A stretch of 64,000 nt of DNA from [Clostridium] hylemonae DSM 15053 (GTDB lineage: Bacteria > Bacillota > Clostridia > Lachnospirales > Lachnospiraceae), in contig NZ_CP036524.1 in NCBI RefSeq assembly GCF_008281175.1, positions 124,001-188,000 on the forward strand, written 5' to 3'. The notes under the pieces are model-generated. The model ran no database searches, was not told where the DNA came from, and saw only the letters and a program-made list of their open reading frames with translations. The stretch's first letter is position 1. Each line of letters starts with the position of its first letter. Positions 1 to 7,032 of the stretch are shown in pieces. Both the position numbers and the translations under genes were made by a program.

Positions 1-183
1 TCCCATACAAATTCGGGCAATAAAGAAAATGCCACCCCGCTGTTTGACTGGGGGAAATTTTTTGAAAGGGATGGCAGGATTCTGCTGCCGTTTTCGGTAC
101 AGGCCCATCACTCCTTTGTAGACGGCATACATGTCGGAAAGCTGGCAGATTTACTTCAGGATGCACTCAATAAAACGATATGA
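1..183 (+). CDS. Chloramphenicol acetyltransferase-like protein, C-terminal fragment
   Basis: The first 60 codons are the C-terminal end of a CAT-family O-acetyltransferase that begins outside the window. The fragment reads PFSVQAHHSFVDGIHVGK, which carries the HHxxxDG signature. In CAT trimers the second His of this motif is the catalytic base that activates the substrate hydroxyl for acetyl transfer from CoA. The residues after the motif form the usual short C-terminal helix, and the stop TGA is at 181-183. Whether the full protein acts on chloramphenicol or another hydroxyl (as in VatD-unrelated CAT-like proteins) cannot be told from the fragment. Confidence 0.85.
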   Translation, partial: SHTNSGNKENATPLFDWGKFFERDGRILLPFSVQAHHSFVDGIHVGKLADLLQDALNKTI

Positions 184-301
184 CCCTTTTGTTATCTGTC
201 TTAAAAAGTGTATTGGTACAATATGCGGCATGGCAGATCTGGAGATCAAAATTATAAAACTGGAAAAGAAAGGTATAAGATATGCGGGAGGTAAAAAAGA
301 T

Positions 302-751
302 ATGTGCCGGGAATGTTATGTAAATGAGAGCAGAATTACGCCGCTTTTGGGAGCGCGGGAGTGTCTGGAAAACCATACACAGTATATCTGCGGAACATGC
401 GGCCGCTGTATCTGTATACAACGTGACGAGAAGCGGGGACTGCAGAGATGGAATTTTCCCTTCAAGTCGCTGGAGATAGCGAGATTGTATTTAAGAACCG
501 CTGACTATACAGTAAAGCGGCCGTGCGGTATATATGAGATGAAAAACAGCAAAGGACGGGTCTCCTATAAAATCTTTGCGTGTTCTGAAGATTTTCAGGA
601 TTATCTCAGAAAGAACAGAGATAAAGAGGCTACACAGGCAGAACCATTGTTTACTGCAGGCAGATTTGTAGAATATCCGGATACAGAGGTCCGCCGGCTG
701 ACTTCTGACGAAGTTGAGAACTATCTGTCCGAAAGACGGCAGCCGGATTAG
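302..751 (+). CDS. Conserved Cys-rich hypothetical protein (149 aa)
   Basis: A 149-residue protein of a family I associate with Lachnospiraceae and for which I know no function. It begins with a CRECYVNESRI segment, followed by a CGTCGRCICI cluster, so four or more cysteines in the first 50 residues could bind zinc. The middle (RWNFPFKSLEIARLYLR) is the most conserved-looking block, and the C-terminus is charged. The frame stays open upstream to 131, but ATG 302 is chosen because GGGAGG sits 9 bases before it, while earlier starts lie inside the upstream CAT gene or lack a ribosome site. It runs in the same direction as the CAT-like gene, about 120 bases downstream. Confidence 0.75.
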   Translation: MCRECYVNESRITPLLGARECLENHTQYICGTCGRCICIQRDEKRGLQRWNFPFKSLEIARLYLRTADYTVKRPCGIYEMKNSKGRVSYKIFACSEDFQDYLRKNRDKEATQAEPLFTAGRFVEYPDTEVRRLTSDEVENYLSERRQPD

Positions 752-777
752 TCAGCCGCAGCAGGCTCTGTCCTATC

Positions 778-1617
778 CTATTCTGTTCTGCGTGAATTAA
801 GATAATGTGCGCCAAAGCAGACGGCCGCTAATACAGACAGGCCGAGCGTGTTCATCAAATATTCTGAAAATGTCTGCCCCGGCTGCCGGGTAAATAAAAA
901 GATCACGCGGTTTATTCCGATGCTTGCAGGTATGGCCAGCAGAAACGATATTCCTGTTGCGCACAGTTTTCTGCCGGGAAGAATGAAAAAAACAATGTAA
1001 ATACACCAGAGTACGATAGCAGTGATGACTGATATGCAGGCGCCAAGAGTAAAAACAAGCGGCTGTTTCAATATCAGGCTTAAGGCTGCCAGATAAGGTA
1101 TCACGAGAACACTCGCCGCGGCGAGTGTTTTTTTGATGATTTTATTTTTTGCCTTAAAAGAAGGCAGAAGAAATACCCAGCAAAAAAGGAGGGAGACAAT
1201 GACGATCAAAGACCAGGACAGTGAGCTGTTCAGGCAGAAGTCGCAGATCAGACATGTGACTATCGCAATAAGAAAGGATGCGGTCAGCACGATCAACATA
1301 ATATGTCTGTTTCTTTTCAGCTTAAGCTTTGAACTTCTGTCAGAATAGTGCAGCGCTTCTTCCACCATAGCTTCCGCATGTTCAGGCTGCTCTTCTGACG
1401 CGCGTTCTCCGTTCAGAAGTTCGCTGGTAGTCACATCCAATACTTTAGCCAGAGGGATCAATAGAGATATGTCGGGACAGCTTATTCCACGTTCCCATTT
1501 TGATATTGCTTTATCGGTCACATCAAGTTTTTGTGCCAGATCTTTTTGGGTCAGATTCTTTTCTTTTCGCATGACACAAATGAATTTCCCCGTTTTTTCA
1601 CTTTGATTGATTTCCAT
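778..1617 (-). CDS. XRE-family regulator with membrane C-terminal domain
   Basis: A 279-residue protein with an N-terminal helix-turn-helix (residues about 8-62; KNLTQKDLAQKLDVTDKAISKWERG is a textbook XRE HTH) and a C-terminal half of about six hydrophobic segments (from about residue 105). Such membrane-tethered XRE proteins are common in Lachnospiraceae and are thought to sense the membrane or an adjacent protein; the ligand is unknown. The start is the ATG at 1617 with AGAGGT just upstream. The longer frame to 1698 has no ribosome site. It stands alone: the CAT side is convergent and the Spo0A_C genes are transcribed towards it, behind their own terminator. Confidence 0.85.
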   Translation of the reverse strand: MEINQSEKTGKFICVMRKEKNLTQKDLAQKLDVTDKAISKWERGISCPDISLLIPLAKVLDVTTSELLNGERASEEQPEHAEAMVEEALHYSDRSSKLKLKRNRHIMLIVLTASFLIAIVTCLICDFCLNSSLSWSLIVIVSLLFCWVFLLPSFKAKNKIIKKTLAAASVLVIPYLAALSLILKQPLVFTLGACISVITAIVLWCIYIVFFILPGRKLCATGISFLLAIPASIGINRVIFLFTRQPGQTFSEYLMNTLGLSVLAAVCFGAHYLNSRRTE

Positions 1618-1751
1618 ATTCTTACCTCTCTTCGTTTCAATTCTACTGTATTTGCCAGCCGTTGGCAACAGTATAAGAGTATTATGAGGGCGAATCAACC
1701 GATTCCTGGTTGAACAGGGACTCTACCGCTGGTTTACCTCGATCAGGAGAT

Positions 1752-1779
1752 CAAAAGAAAGGAGCCCGCAGAGCGGGCC
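1752..1779 (-). terminator. Intrinsic terminator of first Spo0A_C gene
   Basis: GCCCGC at 1764-1769 pairs with GCGGGC at 1773-1778 around a 3-base loop. On the minus strand the stem is followed by a pyrimidine tract (TCCTTTCTTTT). The stem abuts the stop codon of the Spo0A_C gene. Confidence 0.8.
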
Positions 1780-2105
1780 TATCCTTCCTGGCATAAGTAA
1801 TTGTAGAGAATATCAATAAATTCTCCGTTGGCTGGTTTCTGTTTAAGTTCATAACCAGTGATGCTTATAAGAAGATCACGGTTGCCTTTATACCAGCAGT
1901 TTGCAATAGCAGTACGGATACAATGGTCTACATTATCTCTGGAAGTACCAAAATGTGCCGCGATATCCATATACAGAGTTTTGTAGACAGAAAGCAGGTA
2001 TTCTTCGTTTGATAAGCACAGCTGCAGCGCATACAGAAGGAAGTGAAATCCTTTCAGCGTAGACCGTATGCCGAGCCTTAGTAATAAAGCTCTTGGTTTA
2101 TTCAT
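1779..2105 (-). CDS. Stand-alone Spo0A C-terminal-domain protein, copy A (108 aa)
   Basis: The whole 108-residue protein corresponds to the DNA-binding effector domain of Spo0A (Spo0A_C), without the phospho-receiver domain. Recognisable parts are the N-terminal LLLRLGIRSTLKGFHFLLYAL helix region and the recognition segment FGTSRDNVDHCIRTAIANCW, which matches the Spo0A helix-turn-helix that reads the 0A box. Without a receiver it cannot be switched by phosphorylation, so it may act as a constitutive competitor or partner of Spo0A (inference). It is 96/108 identical to the neighbouring copy B. GAGGAGGC precedes the ATG, and a TATACAAT element lies at 2134-2141 on this strand. Confidence 0.9.
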   Translation of the reverse strand: MNKPRALLLRLGIRSTLKGFHFLLYALQLCLSNEEYLLSVYKTLYMDIAAHFGTSRDNVDHCIRTAIANCWYKGNRDLLISITGYELKQKPANGEFIDILYNYLCQEG

Positions 2106-2196
2106 AATGCCTCCTCACGACCTTACAGAGTAATTGTATACGCTGCGCTCATATATAGAAGAATAGGGACATAAACAGATGATAAAAAGGCATAAA

Positions 2197-2224
2197 CGAC
2201 AATATTCGACAAATTCAGACAAAT
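2197..2224. promoter_or_regulatory. Helically phased GACAA repeats with 0A-box match
   Basis: GACAA occurs at 2198, 2208 and 2218, an exact 10-base period. The middle unit lies in TTCGACA (2206-2212 region), which matches the core of the Spo0A box (TTCGACA / TGTCGAA). The array is about 95 bases upstream of the copy A start, consistent with binding of Spo0A or of the encoded Spo0A_C proteins. Confidence 0.5.
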
Positions 2225-2242
2225 AATGATAAGGTGTTGAAA

Positions 2243-2267
2243 AGAAAGAGGCCCGTAAAATGGGCCT
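2243..2267 (-). terminator. Intrinsic terminator of second Spo0A_C gene
   Basis: AGGCCC (2249-2254) pairs with GGGCCT (2262-2267). On the minus strand it is followed by CTTTCTTTTC. It parallels the terminator after copy A, so each copy is its own transcription unit. Confidence 0.75.
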
Positions 2268-2592
2268 ATGCTTCCTCATATAAGTAATTATAGAGAATGT
2301 CTATGAATTCTCCATTGGCTGGTTTCTGTTTAAGTTCGTAGCCGGCGATACTTATAAGAAGTTCCCGGTTGCCTTTATACCAGCAGTTAGAAATGGCAGT
2401 GCGGATACAATGGTCTACGTTATCTCTCGATGTCTTGAAGTGCACTGCGGTATCCATGTAAAGAGTTCTGTAGATAGAAAGGAGGTACTCATCGTTTGAC
2501 AAGCACAGCTGCAGAGCGTACAGAAGGAAGTGAAATCCCTTCAGTGTAGACCGTATCCCGAGCCTTAACAGCAAAGCTCTTGGTTTGTTCAT
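2266..2592 (-). CDS. Stand-alone Spo0A C-terminal-domain protein, copy B (108 aa)
   Basis: Paralogue of copy A with the same length and 12 substitutions, most of them conservative. The recognition-helix region reads FKTSRDNVDHCIRTAISNCW; a Gly-to-Lys change just before it and an Asp/Glu swap later are the main differences near DNA. Like copy A it lacks a receiver domain, so its activity should depend on dosage rather than phosphorylation (inference). It has its own AGGAGGC ribosome site, a TATACAAT element at about 2621-2628 on this strand and its own terminator, so the duplication carried its control region along. It lies directly upstream of copy A in the same direction. Confidence 0.9.
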   Translation of the reverse strand: MNKPRALLLRLGIRSTLKGFHFLLYALQLCLSNDEYLLSIYRTLYMDTAVHFKTSRDNVDHCIRTAISNCWYKGNRELLISIAGYELKQKPANGEFIDILYNYLYEEA

Positions 2593-2900
2593 AATGCCTC
2601 CTTATGACCTTACAGGCATATTGTATACATTATGATACGGTTTGGAGAAATATAGATAAAAAAAGATTATAATAGATAAAAATAAAGGAAAATAGATGAA
2701 AAAAGAAATAAACCGAAATGTAACGACATATAAACAAAAGAACTATTTCTGATTCAGAAAGATTTTTACATATGCAGATAAGCAATATTTGTTCATGTCC
2801 CTCTTTGTCCCTGCAGCTGCTGATAAGATAACACTGTCAAAAACAGATTCGTATGATCTGCCGGACCTTATTAGCGGCAAGTAGAAGGAGGAAAAAAATT
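2593..2900. promoter_or_regulatory. Intergenic region with 20-bp-phased ATAGATRAA repeats
   Basis: This 308-base AT-rich gap contains ATAGATAAA at 2652-2660, ATAGATAAA at 2672-2680 and ATAGATGAA at 2692-2700, an exact 20-base period (two helical turns). They lie 60-110 bases upstream of copy B. No gene is seen. The far end carries the AAGGAGGA ribosome site for the holin gene. Confidence 0.5.
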
Positions 2901-3197
2901 ATGGAACAAATTATGAATTATATAAAACCGGAACTGATGACTGTTGCGATCGCATTATATTTTTTGGGTATGTGGTTCAAACAGGCTGCGTTTCTGAAGG
3001 ACAAGTACATACCGCTGGTCCTTGGCATTATCGGCATCTTCATGTGTGGTATTTGGATAATGGCAACGGCCAGCTGTGCCACGGCCCGGGATATTGCAAT
3101 CGCGCTCTTTACAGCGGTCGTCCAGGGGATCCTGGCGGCGGGAGTGAGCACATATATAAATCAGCTCATAAAGCAGGCTGGAAAAACAGAGGAATAA
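2901..3197 (+). CDS. Phage holin family protein, solo
   Basis: A 98-residue protein with three hydrophobic segments (about residues 13-28, 36-55 and 62-85), matching the small Phage_holin_5-type family found in clostridial phages and as orphan genes. Holins of this kind form membrane lesions or pass murein hydrolases. Start ATG 2901 is chosen for the GAAGGAGGA site 9 bases upstream; the frame is open from 2853 without a ribosome site. No endolysin, tail or integrase gene is near, so it is an orphan, either a phage remnant or a co-opted sporulation/lysis gene. A weak stem (GACGGC 3207-3212 with GCCGTC 3224-3229) follows it. Confidence 0.75.
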   Translation: MEQIMNYIKPELMTVAIALYFLGMWFKQAAFLKDKYIPLVLGIIGIFMCGIWIMATASCATARDIAIALFTAVVQGILAAGVSTYINQLIKQAGKTEE

Positions 3198-3250
3198 ATA
3201 ATCTGAGACGGCTTTTTCCTTTTGCCGTCGTGCGGCAGAATTACCGCATA

Positions 3251-4045
3251 CTATTTACTTGTCTTTTGATTGTGTTTAGAGTTACCGGAGTAGGAAAATA
3301 GCGGGTCACATAATTTAAAGCTAAAATTCTCTCTATCTACTGTACCAACTATTTTATTGCTATCATATAATTCCAACAAAAACGCTGCCATTTGCTGGCT
3401 GGTGTGATATGTTCCAAACAATTTATCATAGTCATAATTGCTGACATCGTTTGCTACTTTTCCAAACTCTGTTTTTGTCGCGGCGGGGGCCAGCACTTTT
3501 ACCTGCATTTTAGCGCCGCTTTCTCTTAGTTCGTGTGCTAATCCCTCTGTAAACGTACTTACATAAAATTTTGCAGCACAATAAGTGACAGCGGTAGGTA
3601 CAATCGTATACCCTCCGGCAGAAGAGAGGTTAATGAGTTGTGTTCCCGCAATGTCTCTGTAGTCCCGAACGAAAAGTGATGATAGAATTGTGAGGGCTTC
3701 AACATTCAGATGAAGCATGGTTTCAATCTTTTTTAGATCTTGCTGTGCCACGCTGTCGTAGTTTCCAAAGCCTGCATTGTTAATCCATGTTTCCAGCGAA
3801 TAATCTTTCAAGTCTGTATAGAGACGATATACATTTTCCAAAATAGACAGATCCGTGACTTTGATTACAATATCCAGTGCCGGATATTTCTGCAAGATTT
3901 CATTCTTTAAGGCTTCAAGATTATTCTGACGGCGGGCGACAATGATCAAGTTTTTACTGCGGGCGGCAAATGCTTTTGCTGTCTCATAACCAATACCAGA
4001 ACTAGCCCCTGTAATGACTGTGTATTTTTCTGATTTCTGTACCAT
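3251..4045 (-). CDS. SDR-family NAD(P)-dependent oxidoreductase
   Basis: A 264-residue classical short-chain dehydrogenase. The cofactor motif TGASSGIG (residues about 11-18), the NNAG structural motif, the catalytic Ser in NLSSAGG and the YCAAK (Tyr-x-x-x-Lys) are all present. It would oxidise or reduce a hydroxyl/carbonyl group with NAD(P)(H); the substrate is unknown. Start ATG 4045 follows AAGGAGG. It is the last gene of a minus-strand run HxlR - PEBP - SDR, and HxlR regulators often control such reductases in response to electrophiles or quinones, so a detoxification role is plausible but inferred. Confidence 0.85.
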   Translation of the reverse strand: MVQKSEKYTVITGASSGIGYETAKAFAARSKNLIIVARRQNNLEALKNEILQKYPALDIVIKVTDLSILENVYRLYTDLKDYSLETWINNAGFGNYDSVAQQDLKKIETMLHLNVEALTILSSLFVRDYRDIAGTQLINLSSAGGYTIVPTAVTYCAAKFYVSTFTEGLAHELRESGAKMQVKVLAPAATKTEFGKVANDVSNYDYDKLFGTYHTSQQMAAFLLELYDSNKIVGTVDRENFSFKLCDPLFSYSGNSKHNQKTSK

Positions 4046-4122
4046 TGAAAAACCTCCTTGTGAAACTGGACGATAAGATCGGCTTTTATCGTCGGGAAAT
4101 CGAAAAAGCAAAACAAGATGTG

Positions 4123-4629
4123 TTATACTTTATCATAGCTGCCTTTTAATGTGAATTGGGCTAAAATATGTCCTTCCATTTTTGAATACAACTCATTTAG
4201 GAAAAATCCGTTATTAAGCTCCAACAATTTATCTAATGCGAAAACGTGTAGTTCATAGATATGCGCTCGGTCTGGGGGTGTCATTCCTCCGTAGAAACAA
4301 GATAACGCTTTGCTTTGCTGATTCCCTTGAATACTCGTCCAACTGTTGTTCCCCTGCACAAAGTCTTGAGCTTTCTGGCTCTCGTTCTCTTTTAGTTCTC
4401 TTCGTGTGATATTTGCAGCCAGCCAGTGTACCCAGACAAATCCTCCTGTAACAGGATAGGCGTCTTTATCTTCCAATACAAGGGCGAATGATACCGTCTC
4501 TTTTGGGGCATTTTCAATTTTAATTGGCAGAGAACAGGTCGGGATGCCATTTTCATTAAATTGTGTTCCTCGCCCGCCAAATTTGTCTTGAATAGTATTA
4601 TCAATAATTCCTGTACTTGTTACATTCAT
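4123..4629 (-). CDS. YbhB/YbcL-family PEBP protein
   Basis: A 168-residue member of the phosphatidylethanolamine-binding / Raf-kinase-inhibitor-like family. Typical blocks are the LPIKIENAP strand, FALVLEDKDAYP (the DPDxP-like anion-pocket loop), FVWVHWLAANI and YGGMTPPDRAHIYELHVFAL, corresponding to the family's GPxPPxG.HxY loop. The biochemical role of bacterial YbhB proteins is unsettled. The start at 4629 is preceded by GGAGG; longer frames lack a site. It lies between the HxlR and SDR genes in the same direction, with gaps of under 90 bases, so all three are probably co-transcribed. Confidence 0.85.
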   Translation of the reverse strand: MNVTSTGIIDNTIQDKFGGRGTQFNENGIPTCSLPIKIENAPKETVSFALVLEDKDAYPVTGGFVWVHWLAANITRRELKENESQKAQDFVQGNNSWTSIQGNQQSKALSCFYGGMTPPDRAHIYELHVFALDKLLELNNGFFLNELYSKMEGHILAQFTLKGSYDKV

Positions 4630-4714
4630 AACAATACCTCCACATGGTTTCTGTTCAATTACATAATAACCACATGGAGGCAAATAGTAAATTACCCACT
4701 TTTTTGTAAGTATC

Positions 4715-5080
4715 TTATTCGGGAACAACGCCTTTTTCGATCAGCACATTTTCTTTACCTTGTTTTTTTAGGTATTCAATACCGATATGCTGCATGATCG
4801 TTAAGGCCTTTAGCAGCTCACGGCCTTGTCCTTCCGTTAGAGAATATTCCACATGGAGAGGATAACCCTCAAACGATTTCTTTCCGACAAAACCATAATC
4901 TATCAGCTCTTTGAGCTGTTCCAGGAGCATTTTCTGTGTAATGCCATCAATGTCTTTTTCCAGTTTTGAAAGAGAGGTTGCGCCTAATCGCAATCTCCAC
5001 AAAATGATTGGTTTCCACTTGCCCTTAATCATATCGTGAACCAGTTCCAGAGGGCAGGTAAATTCCTCACGCATTTTCAT
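4715..5080 (-). CDS. HxlR-type winged-helix regulator
   Basis: A 121-residue HxlR/DUF24 regulator. The N-terminus carries the family hallmark CPLELVHDMIKGKWKPIILW, including the conserved Cys at about residue 9 that in YodB/HypR-type members senses quinones, aldehydes or disulfide stress. The winged helix follows (LSKLEKDIDGITQKMLLEQLKEL; wing SLTEGQGRELL). It heads the PEBP-SDR operon and probably regulates it and itself. Two 9-base palindromes at 5104-5122 lie immediately upstream. GAGGTG is the ribosome site. Confidence 0.88.
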   Translation of the reverse strand: MKMREEFTCPLELVHDMIKGKWKPIILWRLRLGATSLSKLEKDIDGITQKMLLEQLKELIDYGFVGKKSFEGYPLHVEYSLTEGQGRELLKALTIMQHIGIEYLKKQGKENVLIEKGVVPE

Positions 5081-5472
5081 TCATAACACCTCGCATTTTT
5101 GAACTTGGCAAGTCTTGACAAGCTTTGCCATTGAAATATGCCCTCCTTTGCCCATATTGGCCATAAGGTTTTTGTTTCATGGTGTTGTCCTGACTTCCAG
5201 CTGGAACGTCGGTAAACCGGTCCCATCATTTTATATTTTCGACCATTATACCGCTCTGTTTGATAAAATACAATTCTCTATTGCGGTAATAGGCCTAAAA
5301 CTGCGGTATACACAACTGTTTGAATGTTGTTTTCTCACCTTTTTGCCATTTCTCAGACATTAACGTATATAGAACATATTTTAATATCAACAGAAAATAT
5401 ATTCTATATACGTAAAATCCGCAACCCCTTGATACTAAAGGGATTGCGGATTCTTAACGTTTTTTCACGACA
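5081..5472. other. Non-coding gap with candidate HxlR operator
   Basis: No gene is supported in these 392 bases. At the left edge CTTGGCAAG (5104-5112) and CTTGACAAG (5114-5122) form two near-palindromes exactly 10 bases apart upstream of the HxlR gene. At the right edge lies the tRNA terminator (5415-5453). Between them is AT-rich sequence with only short, unconvincing frames. Confidence 0.5.
5415..5453 (-). terminator. Terminator downstream of tRNA-Ala
   Basis: AAATCCGCAACCCC and GGGATTGCGGATT arms form a stem of about 14 pairs (one mismatch/wobble) around a short loop. On the minus strand it is followed by TTTTACG. It lies 20 bases past the 3' end of the tRNA gene. Confidence 0.75.
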
Positions 5473-5545
5473 TGGAGTATACGGGATTCGAACCCGTGGC
5501 CTCAACAATGCGAATGTTGCGCGCTCCCAACTGCGCTAATACCCC
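5473..5545 (-). tRNA. tRNA-Ala (anticodon CGC)
   Basis: Read on the minus strand the cloverleaf folds fully. The acceptor GGGGTAT pairs with ATACTCC and includes G3:U70, the alanine identity pair. The D stem is GCGC/GCGC, the anticodon stem CAACA/TGTTG encloses loop TTCGCAT (anticodon CGC, reading GCG), and the T arm is ACGGG-TTCGAAT-CCCGT. The discriminator is A and CCA is not encoded. A terminator follows at once, so it is a single-gene unit. Confidence 0.95.
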
Positions 5546-5608
5546 ATACCGACAGTATACCACCAGTGGTTAAAAAAGAAAAGTAATGAATTAAATTTCT
5601 TCTAAAAT

Positions 5609-5667
5609 GAACAGTGGTTAAGTATTGATTTTTATACATCCTGTATTATTGAAAAAGATGTGGAAAG
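5609..5667 (+). promoter_or_regulatory. Promoter/operator segment shared with ABC exporter (copy 1)
   Basis: This 59-base stretch aligns without gaps to 7056-7114 with about 42 identities, including the blocks GTTAAGT, TGATTTTTATAC, TATTGAAAA and GAAAGC. One copy precedes the TetR gene and the other the ABC exporter operon. An additional CAGTGGTTAA lies at 5564-5573 and 5612-5621. The arrangement suggests a common operator for the TetR protein. Confidence 0.55.
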
Positions 5668-5699
5668 CATTTAAGATGTGTCTATACGGAGGTAGTAAA

Positions 5700-6290
5700 A
5701 TGCAGACGAAGAAAGAAAGCATCGGAGAAGAGATACTCAAAGCGGCACAGAAAGAATTTCTGCTTCATGGGTATGAAGCTGCTTCTATGCGTGTGATCGC
5801 CAGAAAAGCCAATACAACACTCGGAAATATATATCATTATTATCCGAGTAAGGAGTCCATCCTTTCGGAGATACTAAAAGAACCTCTGGAAAAGCTTGCG
5901 AAAGTTACGGAAGGACATCTTGAGCAGCAGGATAAAGTATATTCAATGGAGGAACTGCTGGATGCGCTGAAAAATATGAATGATTTAATGGATTATGAAG
6001 AATTTCAGTGTCTGCTGGATGAAAGACTGCTGATTTTATTTGACTTAAGAACGACACAGTTTGTTGAGAAACGGGAGGAGTTTGTAAAAAAGTTTAAGAG
6101 CCATATGGCATGGCATCTCGGATTAAAAGACAGCGATTCTCCCTATATCGACATACTAACGTCAACATTTATCTTATGTATCCGTCACGTATTGCTTGAG
6201 CACAAAGACTCCGAAGATGCACAGAAGGAATTTATCAAAGTTTTTAAAATGCTATGTACGGGACTGGCAGTCAATGAAGAGAAACTTTGA
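5700..6290 (+). CDS. TetR/AcrR-family regulator
   Basis: A 196-residue TetR regulator. The N-terminal HTH spans about residues 8-55 (ILKAAQKEFLLHGYEAASMRVIARKANTTLGNIYHYYPSKESIL, with the GNIYHYYPSKE signature). The rest is an all-helical ligand-binding/dimer domain with no close ligand clue. Start ATG 5700 is preceded by GGAGGT; the frame extends to 5625 without a site. The downstream ABC exporter genes share its upstream sequence, so it is likely the repressor of that exporter and of itself (inference from the duplicated operator). Confidence 0.9.
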   Translation: MQTKKESIGEEILKAAQKEFLLHGYEAASMRVIARKANTTLGNIYHYYPSKESILSEILKEPLEKLAKVTEGHLEQQDKVYSMEELLDALKNMNDLMDYEEFQCLLDERLLILFDLRTTQFVEKREEFVKKFKSHMAWHLGLKDSDSPYIDILTSTFILCIRHVLLEHKDSEDAQKEFIKVFKMLCTGLAVNEEKL

Positions 6291-6352
6291 TTGCAGCCGT
6301 GTGCAGTTTCGTGTAAAATAAATAATATAAAAATAGATGGGGGTAATTGTCC

Positions 6353-6961
6353 ATGATATTTCGTCTGGAAGAACAGATCGATCATAATGATGTGGAACAA
6401 CTGACAAGGGAGGCATTCTGGAACGTTTATCAGCCGGGATGCTGTGAGCATCTTGTACTTCATAAACTGAGAGAAAGTGAAGCCTTCATAAGAGAACTGG
6501 ATTTTGTGGCGGCAGAAGACGGTAAAATCGTTGCAAATATTGTGTACAGCAGAATGTATAAGGACGGCAGGATGTGCAGCAGTATTGCTGCCTTTGGTCC
6601 GGTCAGTGTGCACCCCGATCATCAGGGGAAGGGGATCGGCGGGAAAATAATCACCTATACATTACAGAAAGCAAAGGAAACAGGGATCAAGGCGGTGATG
6701 ATAACAGGCAGCCCGCAATATTACTGCAGATTTGGTTTTGTCCCTGCCAGTAAATATGATATTTATCTGCCCGGGGCAGACCGGGATAAAGAGAATGAAT
6801 TTTTTATGGTAAATGAGTTGGAGGAAGGATATCTGAAAGCATGTGCAGGTACCTATGACTTTGATAAAAGTTTCATGGTTAAGGAAGACGAGGTGGATGC
6901 GTTTGACAAAAAGTTTGTGCCAAAGGTGAAAAGAGAAGCCAGAGAGAGCGATATATTGTAA
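6353..6961 (+). CDS. GNAT N-acetyltransferase (YhbS-like)
   Basis: A 202-residue GNAT. The acetyl-CoA binding motif FGPVSVHPDHQGKGIGGKI (residues about 80-98) is complete, followed by ITGSPQYYCRFGFVPA, the typical motif B of the YhbS group. The substrate is unknown. ATG 6353 is preferred over the in-frame TTG at 6347 because the GATGGGGG site then has normal spacing. It follows the TetR gene by about 60 bases in the same direction and ends with a good terminator, so TetR and this GNAT may be one unit. Confidence 0.85.
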   Translation: MIFRLEEQIDHNDVEQLTREAFWNVYQPGCCEHLVLHKLRESEAFIRELDFVAAEDGKIVANIVYSRMYKDGRMCSSIAAFGPVSVHPDHQGKGIGGKIITYTLQKAKETGIKAVMITGSPQYYCRFGFVPASKYDIYLPGADRDKENEFFMVNELEEGYLKACAGTYDFDKSFMVKEDEVDAFDKKFVPKVKREARESDIL

Positions 6962-6969
6962 GCAGTCCG

Positions 6970-7001
6970 GACTGTCTTCATGCGAGAAGGCAGTCTTTTT
7001 T
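6970..7001 (+). terminator. Intrinsic terminator after GNAT gene
   Basis: GACTGTCTTC (6970-6979) pairs with GAAGGCAGTC (6986-6995) with one G-U pair and a 6-base loop, followed by TTTTTTATATT. Confidence 0.85.
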
Positions 7002-7032
7002 ATATTAAAATATTCGGGAAGGACAAAGGTAT

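Noticed and set aside
131-301. Longer N-terminus for the Cys-rich hypothetical protein
   Set aside because: The extra codons overlap the CAT-like gene, have no ribosome site and show no protein-like pattern. ATG 302 has a good GGGAGG.
2901-3197. Prophage in the first 3 kb
   Set aside because: Only a holin-like gene is present, with no structural, lysin or integrase genes around it.
5473-5545. tRNA-Ala as attachment site of an integrated element
   Set aside because: No integrase and no repeat of the tRNA 3' end were found in the neighbouring sequence.
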